In this document: positions 7,724 through 15,373 of the stretch, one piece after another | How the letters are laid out: each line of letters begins with the position of its first letter | Position numbering within the stretch: position 1 is the stretch's first letter | Assembly (NCBI GenBank): GCA_013286585.1 | Contig: JABDFK010000005.1 | Coordinates: 1 to 56,242 of the forward strand | DNA from: Deltaproteobacteria bacterium | GTDB lineage: Bacteria > Bdellovibrionota > Bdellovibrionia > Bdellovibrionales > Bdellovibrionaceae | Direction: 5' to 3' | Length of the DNA stretch: 56,242 bases | Translations under genes and position numbers: made by a program | The notes under the pieces: model-generated | Seen by the model: only the letters and a program-made list of their open reading frames with translations | Told to the model about the DNA's origin: nothing | Database searches by the model: none

Positions 7724-8416
7724 ATGTCTGAACAAAAATACAATTGTGACCGAGTTTGTCCATGCAAAGATATGACCATGCCCATGGAACTCATCGTGTT
7801 GACCGGAGGTCCCGGAGCCGGAAAAACGGCGGCGCTGGAATTCATTCGCAAGGTTTTATGCGAGCACATCGCCATTCTGCCAGAAGCCGCCAGCATTCTT
7901 TTCGGCGGAGGATTTTGGCGATTAGATTCTACATCGGCAAGGAAAGCCTCACAGAGGGCCATCTACCATGTGCAAGTCGAAACCCAAAATCTTGTCCTTC
8001 AAGAGAACAAATGGGCCATGGGTTTGTGTGATCGTGGCACCCTGGATGGACTTGCATATTGGCCCGGCACCGAGTCTGAATTTTATCATTCCCTGAATAC
8101 CAATCGTGATGCCGAATATGCCAAGTACAAAGCAGTGATTCATCTCAAGTCACCCAATGTGAAACAGGGCTACAACCATCAAAATCCCATTCGCACAGAA
8201 TCCGCTAGGGTGGCTGCACACATCGACCAACAAATTCATGAGGTCTGGAAAAATCACCCCAACTATACTGTGGTGAACAGCACATCCGAATTTGTGGATA
8301 AGGTCCACAGCGTGGTGGAACAAGTTAGAGCCTTAATGCCAGAATGTTGCCGGAAGCATCTGATGGACACTGCGGACAGCGAAATTAAGAGCGGCACCCA
8401 TGTTTCCCAATCATGA
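7724..8416 (+). CDS. P-loop ATPase (AAA_28 / NadR-like kinase fold)
   Basis: The 230-residue protein has a short Cys-containing N-terminus (CDRVCPCKD, residues 8-16) and a Walker A GGPGAGKT (28-35). Later CDRGTLDG gives an Asp of the Walker B type. The family resembles nucleoside/NAD-related kinases, but the substrate is not known. ATG 7724 is chosen over the TTG at 7712 because TTGGAGCG forms the ribosome site. It overlaps the start of the TSUP gene by 17 bp. Confidence 0.75.
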   Translation: MSEQKYNCDRVCPCKDMTMPMELIVLTGGPGAGKTAALEFIRKVLCEHIAILPEAASILFGGGFWRLDSTSARKASQRAIYHVQVETQNLVLQENKWAMGLCDRGTLDGLAYWPGTESEFYHSLNTNRDAEYAKYKAVIHLKSPNVKQGYNHQNPIRTESARVAAHIDQQIHEVWKNHPNYTVVNSTSEFVDKVHSVVEQVRALMPECCRKHLMDTADSEIKSGTHVSQS

Positions 8417-9127
8417 GCTTTATTTTGTGCTCCTGGCCTTCGTCTCGGAACTTGTGGGGACATTGAGCGGCGTTAGCTCATCCACTCTCTTTGTTCCAAT
8501 GGCGAAATTATTGGAATCTGTGCCAGTCGTCTTGGCATTAACGGCCTCTCTGCACGTCTTGGGAAATAGCACTCGAACTGTCTTGTATTGGAAGAATATT
8601 GACTGGCGAATCGCGATCAAGTTTGGCGTTCCGTCACTCATCATGACTGGTATAGGTGCTCAATATTCAGATTTATTCTCGGAAAGAACCTATTCCATTT
8701 TTTGGGATTTTTTTTAATGAGTCTTTCTGTCTACTTCTTTTTTTTCAGTAGTCACAATTTTTTTGCAGGTCGATGGCTACCATTCATCGGAGGCGGACTT
8801 TCGGGGTTATTGGCGGGCCTGCTGGGATCAGGCGGTGCCGTTCGCTCACTGGCGCTGACTGTGCTCAACTTAAATCCACTGACCTTTGTGGCCACTTCAA
8901 CCCTCATTGATTTTGGCAGCGATATTCTTCGCTTATCCATCTATCTAAAAAAGGGATTTCTTGGCGAGGAGCACTTTTTCTATCTCCCCATTTTGATGAT
9001 TGTGGCTGTCGTGGCTAACTACCTAGCTAAGCGTTGGCTTAAGCACATTCCTCAGGAGAAGTTTAAAAAATTAGTTTTAATTTTTGTATTTGCCATGGGC
9101 CTGGTGTCGGTGGTCTCGTCCTATTGA
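8400..9127 (+). pseudogene. TSUP (TauE/SafE-like) permease split by a frameshift at a T8 tract
   Basis: Two overlapping frames (8400-8717 and 8702-9127) together give about 243 residues with 6-8 hydrophobic segments and the two internally repeated TSUP halves (VSELVGTLSGVSSSTLFVP and IGGGLSGLLAGLLGSGGAV). They meet at eight T residues (8708-8715). One extra T would join DFF to LMSLSVYFF in one frame. TSUP permeases export or import sulfur compounds or organic anions. The break could be a true mutation, slippage-controlled expression or a sequencing error. Confidence 0.75.
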
Positions 9128-9128
9128 G

Positions 9129-10406
9129 TCACAAATTCCACATCTGCGAACCACCAACTTGAACAAATATTTTTCCACTGACAGGATTTCCAGAATAAGC
9201 CGACTGAAAATCACCCGGAAGAAAATCTTTAGTCACTGAGCCCCCAAGACTAATTTCAGCCGCACCCCACGAGGACATTTTTTGAGTGTATCCCATCGTT
9301 GCGGCCGTCACCCACCGCCCCGTATCTGCATCGCCAAAACCTGGGATTTGCAATTCGTTAGGAGTTCTTTGTAGTTCCTCTAGGCGACCCCACACACTAT
9401 GGGCATCCCTGTGGAGCCAAAACTCCTCGGCGAAAGAATTCAGAGCCGCAGCGTTGTCGTAGCCATTGATCAGACCCCAAATGAGGGCATTGCTTAGCAT
9501 CCAGCCATTCGCCAGCTCTCTGTCATCGTACACCGAGACCGAATAGCGCCAGACATGATCCAGGCTGGGCTCCGATGGTTCTGGACTTTTCACATAAGCG
9601 CCTGAGATCATCGCAAAATCATGCGCAGTGAATTGCTGTGTCAGCCGTGTGGCATATGAGTTGGGAGTTCCCATTGGTAAATCCACGGACAAAGGGGATG
9701 GCTCCGTTCCATTAAAGGTCGATAGTTCTAAAGTCGTATTTGCTAACCGAATTAGACCCGCCAACACTGTACTTGAAATATGTCCGACATCTTGTCCAAT
9801 GTGATGCCCAAGAGGAGCATCTGGATTGACCATTCCAGTGGGTCGGTGCATGAAGGCAATCGGTCCATCCGTAGATTCCCCTCTGGGAGCAAAGGAAAAT
9901 TTGACATGATCTTGAGCACTCAAAGAAATGGTATCGCTCAGAGTAAGACCCATCACCGGGGATGAGTGCGGGTGCTGAGCATCAAGAAAAGGTATACCAT
10001 TGGATTGATTCTCACCGATCTGCAAAAATTCTGGTGTGCCATTGTTCGGGACCGTCCAGAGTTCCGCCGTTCCCATAAAATCCAAATTGAAATAATGACG
10101 ATCTCCAACGGAGGAGCCCACATCTAGCATGAACATATCTGGAACTGAAAATGCATCACGCCCCCGTGGCTTCTCTTCTAATGTCTCCATGAAAAATGAG
10201 TTTCCATGAAACATGATCATCTTCATCGGCATTCCGGCCATGGCCATAGGCATGCACATACCCATGCCGTAGTCCCAAGTTTCCATGTCGCCGCATTGGA
10301 CACTTAGGGATGAATTTTCGGCGGCAAAGCTCTGCCCACGACCGGCAAGGATCCCAGTCACCAGTAATAGATATGGAATGAAGAAAACTATTCGCCTTGT
10401 TGCCAT
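9129..10406 (-). CDS. Outer-membrane beta-barrel protein with Met-rich N-terminus
   Basis: The 425-residue protein has a signal peptide (to about residue 28) and then a Met-rich segment (YGMGMCMPMAMAGMPMKM, about 46-63) of the type that binds copper(I). The rest has alternating strands, typical HxH positions (DAQHPHSSP, PLGHHIGQDVGH) and a C-terminal aromatic strand, as in outer-membrane porin-like proteins found beside copper resistance genes. It is last in the reverse run behind the alcohol dehydrogenase. A role in copper or metal handling is inferred. Confidence 0.7.
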   Translation of the reverse strand: MATRRIVFFIPYLLLVTGILAGRGQSFAAENSSLSVQCGDMETWDYGMGMCMPMAMAGMPMKMIMFHGNSFFMETLEEKPRGRDAFSVPDMFMLDVGSSVGDRHYFNLDFMGTAELWTVPNNGTPEFLQIGENQSNGIPFLDAQHPHSSPVMGLTLSDTISLSAQDHVKFSFAPRGESTDGPIAFMHRPTGMVNPDAPLGHHIGQDVGHISSTVLAGLIRLANTTLELSTFNGTEPSPLSVDLPMGTPNSYATRLTQQFTAHDFAMISGAYVKSPEPSEPSLDHVWRYSVSVYDDRELANGWMLSNALIWGLINGYDNAAALNSFAEEFWLHRDAHSVWGRLEELQRTPNELQIPGFGDADTGRWVTAATMGYTQKMSSWGAAEISLGGSVTKDFLPGDFQSAYSGNPVSGKIFVQVGGSQMWNL

Positions 10407-10470
10407 GACTTCATTCCTATAACAGCTCTTACCGGTTGCTGTACATTCAGAAAAGGCCTTTCACTGGAAT

Positions 10471-11664
10471 CTATTTGATAAAAAATAAGCTGAACTGTAA
10501 CAGAGCGCACGCACTTCCGTTGATCAGCAAAGCCTGTTGAATTCCGACAAACTGAGAAAGAACTCCTGTCCACAAGCCGCCAAGGGCTATGCCCCCCTGC
10601 ATGGACAATTGAAAGAAACTAGAGGCTCGGCCTCGATGACGATCTTCTGAGTCCACCTGAATACGGGAATTGGTAGTGACCGCAAGAATTCCAGTGCCAG
10701 CGGCCAACAACATCATCCCCAGCCCTAGAATGACAAGATTTTGACTGAAGGCCAATATGGCCAGCAAGATTCCAGATCCCAAAGGAAACAAAATAAGATC
10801 AGACGGTCTCTTAAAAACCTTCGATAAAGGTGCACCACTGAGAGCACCGATGAGTCCACCAATTCCAGCAGCCCCCATGATCACACCAAGATGTTCAGCG
10901 CTTCCGTGTAAGACTTGCTTCATTAAGACGGGAACAAAAACCATTGTTGGCATCACTAAAAGCCCATTGATCAAAACGCTCAGTAAAAGTTTAAAATGAA
11001 TTTTATGCTTCAACACCGAGGTGAAATCACTCAACTTGGGCTGCCATTCCCTTTCTAGGCGAAGTAGTGGATGTGATTTTTTAGGATAGACAAGAACCAC
11101 CGCAAAAAATAATGGCACGTAAGACAGCAGATTTCCACTGAAGCAAGCGATGGCTCCGTACTTCGCCATCGCGAATCCAGCAATAGCCGGACCGATCATG
11201 CGAGAAATATTAAATTGCAGCGAATTCAAAGAAACGGCCCTAGGCATTTCTTCTTTGCTCACCAAGGAAGGAACCAGTGTCTGCAAGGCTGGCATTGAAA
11301 GTGAGTCCGTGATGCCACTCACCAATGAGGCCACGATCAACATCCATGGTGCCAGCCAACCAGAATACATCAGTATGATGATGATCGCGACCGCGATCAT
11401 CTGTATAAATTGGAAGAACAAAACCACGTGCTTGCGATTGAAACGATCCGCCAACAGTCCGCCCCAGAGGGTGAGCAGCCAACCGGGGCCGCTCAGAGCA
11501 AAGGCATCCAGGCCCACCATGAAGGAAGAACCTCCCATACTTAGCATCAGCCAAGGTTCAGCCACCTGCTGCATCCAGGTGCCTATGTTCGATAACAAAC
11601 TTCCGCTCCAGAAAAAGACGTAACCACGACTCTTCAGAATGGACGGAAGATTTGTATTTTCCAC
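10471..11664 (-). CDS. MFS exporter (EntS/MFS_3 type)
   Basis: This 397-residue protein has about 12 hydrophobic helices and the MFS loop 2-3 signature GGLLADRFNRKHVV. The N-terminus (FFWSGSLLSNIGTWMQQVAEPWL) is typical of the MFS_3/EntS branch of siderophore and drug exporters. It lies 26 bp downstream of the small gene at 11691-11891 and 64 bp before the Met-rich barrel gene, all on the reverse strand. The substrate cannot be told from sequence. Confidence 0.85.
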   Translation of the reverse strand: MENTNLPSILKSRGYVFFWSGSLLSNIGTWMQQVAEPWLMLSMGGSSFMVGLDAFALSGPGWLLTLWGGLLADRFNRKHVVLFFQFIQMIAVAIIIILMYSGWLAPWMLIVASLVSGITDSLSMPALQTLVPSLVSKEEMPRAVSLNSLQFNISRMIGPAIAGFAMAKYGAIACFSGNLLSYVPLFFAVVLVYPKKSHPLLRLEREWQPKLSDFTSVLKHKIHFKLLLSVLINGLLVMPTMVFVPVLMKQVLHGSAEHLGVIMGAAGIGGLIGALSGAPLSKVFKRPSDLILFPLGSGILLAILAFSQNLVILGLGMMLLAAGTGILAVTTNSRIQVDSEDRHRGRASSFFQLSMQGGIALGGLWTGVLSQFVGIQQALLINGSACALLQFSLFFIK

Positions 11665-11690
11665 AAGTACCTTAGATCATTTAAGTCAGT

Positions 11691-11891
11691 TTATTTTTTA
11701 ACTCTCCGACCCATCCTAGCTTGCTCAATGGCCTCTTGCAAATCCGCTTCTATCTGAAGTGCTGCCTGATCGGCCCTGTCGCCTTGGCTTTCGGGAATAT
11801 TAAGCGGGAACTTCTCTATTTTAATTTTATCAAGTTGCAATTCCCTTTTTGGAATCACCTGTTTCGGTAGGTTTGATTTTTCGAAGCTCAT
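11691..11891 (-). CDS. Small charged hypothetical protein
   Basis: A 66-residue protein, Lys/Glu/Gln-rich, with a helical C-terminal half (DQAALQIEADLQEAIEQARMGRRVKK). The ATG at 11891 is preferred because AAAGGAA lies just upstream; a longer frame begins at 11927 without a ribosome site. No family is recognised. It sits between the dehydrogenase and the MFS gene. Confidence 0.55.
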   Translation of the reverse strand: MSFEKSNLPKQVIPKRELQLDKIKIEKFPLNIPESQGDRADQAALQIEADLQEAIEQARMGRRVKK

Positions 11892-11939
11892 AATAATTCC
11901 TTTCGTAGAATGGGTTAAAAAAATCAATGGATCTGAACC

Positions 11940-12995
11940 CTAGGGAGTGATCGCGACTTTCAAAACACCGTCTCTTTGATTGGCAAAAAGATCATAGGCT
12001 TTTTCGATATCATCCAGCTTAAACCTATGCGTGACCAATGGTTTCAAATCGACAATTCCCGACTCCACCACATTGATCAGACGACGCATTCTTTCCTTGC
12101 CGCCGGGACACAGTGTAGTGACGACCTTATGATCACCAAGACCCGCCGCAAAGGCATCCAAGGGAAGAGTTAATTTGCCAGAGTACACACCTAGACTGGA
12201 GAGAACACCCCCAGGTCGCAGCACTCTCAGGCAAGATTCAAAAGTCTGCTGAGTTCCAAGAGCTTCGATCGCCACATCAACCCCACGTCCGCCAGTTAGG
12301 TCCATAATGGCCTCAATAGGATTGTTTTTAGAGTAATCAATGGTGATGTGGGCACCGAGAGACTTAGCCATCTCCAACCTTCGAGGATTGCCATCAATGG
12401 CAATGATTTGAGAGGCTCCACGCAGATGAGCCCCAGCGGTCGCACAGAGTCCGATGGGTCCTTGGGCAAAGATGGCAACGGAATCCCCGATACGAATTTG
12501 GCCACTCTCGGCTCCGCCAAAGCCAGTACTCATAATATCAGGGCACATCAAAACCTGTTCGTCGGTCAGGTTGCTAGGTATCACTGTCAAATTGGCTTGA
12601 GCATTGGGCACAAGAAGATATTCCGCCTGACAACCATCGATGCTATTGCCAAATTTCCATCCACCAATGGCGTGACCACCGCACTGCGAATGATCGCCGC
12701 TCAAGCAGGGATTGCACTGCCCACATGGCGTGATGGCACCCACGATCACCCGTTGACCCACTTGGTATCCACCGACAGCCATTCCGAGTTCCGCGATGAC
12801 CCCCACGGGCTCATGGCCAATGGTCAGGCCCGGCTTCACTGGATATTCGCCTTTTAAGATATGCACGTCGGTTCCACAGATAGTGGTCGTGGTGATCTTC
12901 ACTAGGGCATCCGTCGGCCCAACCTTGGGAATCGGTTTTTCTTGCAATTCGATTTTTCCCGGTCTGACAAAAACGGCGGCTTTCATTGTTTTCAT
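11940..12995 (-). CDS. Zinc-dependent alcohol dehydrogenase (MDR family)
   Basis: The 351-residue enzyme has catalytic zinc ligands Cys40, His61 and Glu62 (GHEPVG), a structural zinc site Cys91, Cys94, Cys97, Cys105 and a Rossmann domain (AQGPIGLCA). It would oxidise alcohols or reduce aldehydes with NAD(P). ATG 12995 is chosen since GGGGAG is 7-8 bases upstream; upstream TTG at 13010 would overlap that site. A sigma-54 promoter and an enhancer dyad lie directly upstream, making it the lead gene of the reverse run 12995-9129. Confidence 0.92.
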   Translation of the reverse strand: MKTMKAAVFVRPGKIELQEKPIPKVGPTDALVKITTTTICGTDVHILKGEYPVKPGLTIGHEPVGVIAELGMAVGGYQVGQRVIVGAITPCGQCNPCLSGDHSQCGGHAIGGWKFGNSIDGCQAEYLLVPNAQANLTVIPSNLTDEQVLMCPDIMSTGFGGAESGQIRIGDSVAIFAQGPIGLCATAGAHLRGASQIIAIDGNPRRLEMAKSLGAHITIDYSKNNPIEAIMDLTGGRGVDVAIEALGTQQTFESCLRVLRPGGVLSSLGVYSGKLTLPLDAFAAGLGDHKVVTTLCPGGKERMRRLINVVESGIVDLKPLVTHRFKLDDIEKAYDLFANQRDGVLKVAITP

Positions 12996-13020
12996 ATATA
13001 CGCTCCCCAAGCCGTAAATA

Positions 13021-13036
13021 GCATGAGCTGTGCCAA
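13021..13036 (-). promoter_or_regulatory. Sigma-54 promoter for the alcohol dehydrogenase operon
   Basis: On the reverse strand TTGGCACAGCTCATGC matches TTGGCAC-N5-TTGC with GG-N10-GC spacing; only one base of the -12 element differs. The start would be near 13009, leaving a leader of about 14 nt that just includes the GGGGAG ribosome site. Confidence 0.8.
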
Positions 13037-13082
13037 AGATTTTAGATCTATAGCGGCTTGTGACGGACTAGGCGCCGTTCAA

Positions 13083-13099
13083 TGTGACAAATTGTCTCA
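13083..13099 (-). promoter_or_regulatory. Putative enhancer site 4 for the NtrC-type regulator
   Basis: TGTGACA-AAT-TGTCTCA is the same 7-3-7 dyad as at 5528-5546 with a single mismatch. Its centre is about 55 bp upstream of the -24 element of the dehydrogenase promoter, an ideal activator position. Confidence 0.65.
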
Positions 13100-13119
13100 C
13101 GATGACAGCTCCACTTCAG

Positions 13120-14031
13120 CTATTGAGAGAAAATATCGACCCATTGGTTCATAAATTTCGTCAGCGCCGCCGTCTTAATCAGCGTCAAAAAATTGAAATT
13201 AAAAAGCGTCGACGTCGGAGTCTTAATGCCCATCAGACGCAGATGAAAGCTTGTGGTCTGTTTTCGGAAGCGCTCGCTCAGTTGAAAAGCGAGTCTACCC
13301 AACGCCCTTAGAGTTTTTAGCTTTTTTAGATCCAACTTCTCGTCGCCCGCGGCGATAAGGACCATTTCCTGAAAATCAGAGTCCGTGATTCTTTCACGCA
13401 AAAAATTCGCTTGGAGGTAAGACAAAAACATGAATTTGATCACAATCTTCTCCCCGATCTCGGCGAATGCGTTTTTAAGATGGGTGCGATTTTCGAAATT
13501 TTCCATATAGGAATTCATTTCGAAAAAAATGCGATGGGCTTGGTCGTGCACATCCACAATACCTAAAAGCTCCAGAGTGTTGGCGCAAGATTCTTCCACC
13601 AGCATTCGCAGCGCCACTGTTCTTTGCGACTCCAGATCCTGAGCTTTTCCCATCGGCCCAAGAACCTGATTCGCTAGATTTCGTACGATCCCATGGCAGG
13701 CCTCGTGAAAAACAAAGTTTTTCTTCAGATTTCCTTCAAGATCCTCCCGACTCAAAGCTGCAAGTTGCGCGGGATTCATTTGTTCGAAGGAGGAAACATT
13801 GTTGGCATAAGGCAGAATCTTGCTGAGGAGAATGCTTTCCAGCTGCAAAAGAGGAAATGTTTCGTAAGCATCATTTTTCTCTGCGGCAAAACTGTATCCA
13901 GCCGCCAGTGCCGCTGATCTAACCTGGCGAAAAAATCGATTGTTCACAACCAAGTAGCCATCACCGAAACTTCCCGGCAATCCCTGATCTTTAAACTTAT
14001 TGTGCTGTTCTAGCAAATGAGTGAGTTTCAT
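13120..14031 (-). CDS. Hypothetical protein with HExxH-type motif
   Basis: This 303-residue protein has no signal peptide. It contains HEACH (His109, Glu110, His113), the pattern of zinc peptidases, with Glu146/Glu147 about 33 residues later as possible third ligand. The C-terminal half is helical. No family is recognised, so protease activity is only a suggestion. It lies upstream of the dehydrogenase with the enhancer site between, in the same direction, but a 100-bp gap with its own promoter separates them. Confidence 0.65.
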   Translation of the reverse strand: MKLTHLLEQHNKFKDQGLPGSFGDGYLVVNNRFFRQVRSAALAAGYSFAAEKNDAYETFPLLQLESILLSKILPYANNVSSFEQMNPAQLAALSREDLEGNLKKNFVFHEACHGIVRNLANQVLGPMGKAQDLESQRTVALRMLVEESCANTLELLGIVDVHDQAHRIFFEMNSYMENFENRTHLKNAFAEIGEKIVIKFMFLSYLQANFLRERITDSDFQEMVLIAAGDEKLDLKKLKTLRALGRLAFQLSERFRKQTTSFHLRLMGIKTPTSTLFNFNFLTLIKTAALTKFMNQWVDIFSQ

Positions 14032-14097
14032 GGCGAAGTACTTAAGCTACTTCGAACAGGTTAAAATTGGTAGGACGTACAGGCAAGAACTGGAATT

Positions 14098-14136
14098 CTG
14101 GAATACCGGTTAACTTGTATTCAGGAATTCCTGAAT
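14098..14136 (-). repeat. Palindromic element downstream of tRNA, copy 2
   Basis: Bases 14098-14129 are the inverted copy of 41-72 with two mismatches. Within and beside it, ATTCAGGAATTCCTGAAT (14119-14136) is a perfect 18-bp palindrome, and GAATAC/GTATTC arms flank AAGTTAACCG. It starts 9 bases after the 3' end of the initiator tRNA. No T-run follows. Confidence 0.75.
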
Positions 14137-14144
14137 TTGAAGAT

Positions 14145-14221
<77 letters not shown>

Positions 14222-14237
14222 ACAAAGAATTGAGGCG

Positions 14238-14266
14238 AAGTTAGTCTTTCGTAAGGGCTCCGTCAA
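14238..14266 (-). promoter_or_regulatory. Sigma-70 promoter of the initiator tRNA
   Basis: On the reverse strand TTGACG (14266-14261), a 17-bp spacer and TAACTT (14243-14238) precede the tRNA 5' end by 16 bp. Confidence 0.7.
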
Positions 14267-14279
14267 CGCCTAATATTTA

Positions 14280-15257
14280 TTACGGAGAGCTGGGCACGAT
14301 CTGGCCGGTGATCGGATTGGCCTCGTAAGCTTTGCCTGCCTGCGTACCATCTTGCCCCTTCATGATGGCATCCACCCAGCGCGCTGCGAACACGGGATAA
14401 GCCTCAGGGATTTTATGCTCGGAAAGATCCACCAACATGCGGCTCATGCGGCTGGCTGGTGGCAACTGATTCCAAAATTGCATCAGCACTTGGCGCGGAA
14501 TGTACTGATCTTGACCTGCCATTACTAAGTGCACGGTGCCCGCTGGAAAATTTTGCGAAGCTCTTAGCACGTTGTACTTGCGCAGGCCCTGGGTCATTTG
14601 GAAAACGGCCTCTGGCTTCAGCGGACTGTTCAGCATGGAAGGCTCTGCGATGGGATCATCGAAGTAAACTATTTGGCGTAAGAAATAAGCATAAAGCTCT
14701 TCATCGGTGGCGGGATTTAAAGGGTAGGTCAATCGCGTCGCTGCGATCTCTTGCTTAATCATGGAATCTTGCGAGGCCAAAACTTCCGTGTACGGACACA
14801 TCAAGATCGCTTTGCCAATTCGCTGTGGGTAAAGTCCCGCGAAGACAATGGCAAGCCCGCCTCCGTAAGAAAGTCCCAGCAAATTCAACTTGCCCGTAAG
14901 ACCTACTGCATTCGTTAACAAATTCAAATCCATCGCCTGATTTTCAATCATGATGGGAGCTTGCACCGGTCCGTAGGCTGCTAGAGTCTGACCCATGCCT
15001 ACCGGATCATAGCGAAAAATTCCGTAACCAGTGGCTTGAAATTGTTGAACAAACTGGTTCCACGATGTGGTCTCATAAGTCAGTCCATTGAGTAAAACTA
15101 ACGTGTCTTTGCCCGGCTGAGCCTTGATCCAATCCACGTAGAGTTTCCGACCGTTAGAGATCTGGACAAAACCCTTCATTTCGTTCGGCGCCGCCACGGC
15201 GGCAGTCATGGCGAAAAATACAAAACACAATGCCGATAGAAAAATAATCTGTCTCAA
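14280..15257 (-). CDS. Exported alpha/beta hydrolase
   Basis: The 325-residue protein starts with a signal peptide (IIFLSALCFVFFAMTAAVAAP). The catalytic pattern is GLSYGGG (nucleophile Ser), an acid near AGQDQYIP and a late His in SEHKIPEAYP, all as in alpha/beta hydrolases. TTG at 15257 is chosen since GAGGGGGA precedes it by 5 bases and the signal peptide starts there; an upstream ATG (15326) adds 23 non-hydrophobic residues. The substrate is unknown, probably an ester or lactone met in the periplasm or outside. Confidence 0.82.
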   Translation of the reverse strand: MRQIIFLSALCFVFFAMTAAVAAPNEMKGFVQISNGRKLYVDWIKAQPGKDTLVLLNGLTYETTSWNQFVQQFQATGYGIFRYDPVGMGQTLAAYGPVQAPIMIENQAMDLNLLTNAVGLTGKLNLLGLSYGGGLAIVFAGLYPQRIGKAILMCPYTEVLASQDSMIKQEIAATRLTYPLNPATDEELYAYFLRQIVYFDDPIAEPSMLNSPLKPEAVFQMTQGLRKYNVLRASQNFPAGTVHLVMAGQDQYIPRQVLMQFWNQLPPASRMSRMLVDLSEHKIPEAYPVFAARWVDAIMKGQDGTQAGKAYEANPITGQIVPSSP

Positions 15258-15373
15258 ATAGTCCCCCTCAAGGTGTGCGAAGGCGTTGTAACTTTTGTTT
15301 GACGCAGGTGCAAGACACCGCTCCATAACGCAGATCTGAACAAAAAGCGAGCGGGTGGGTTCTGGGGAAATCT

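Noticed and set aside
15250..15257. TGTCTCA before the alpha/beta hydrolase
   Set aside because: It is on the signal-peptide codons, has no matching half-site at 3-bp distance and no sigma-54 promoter follows.
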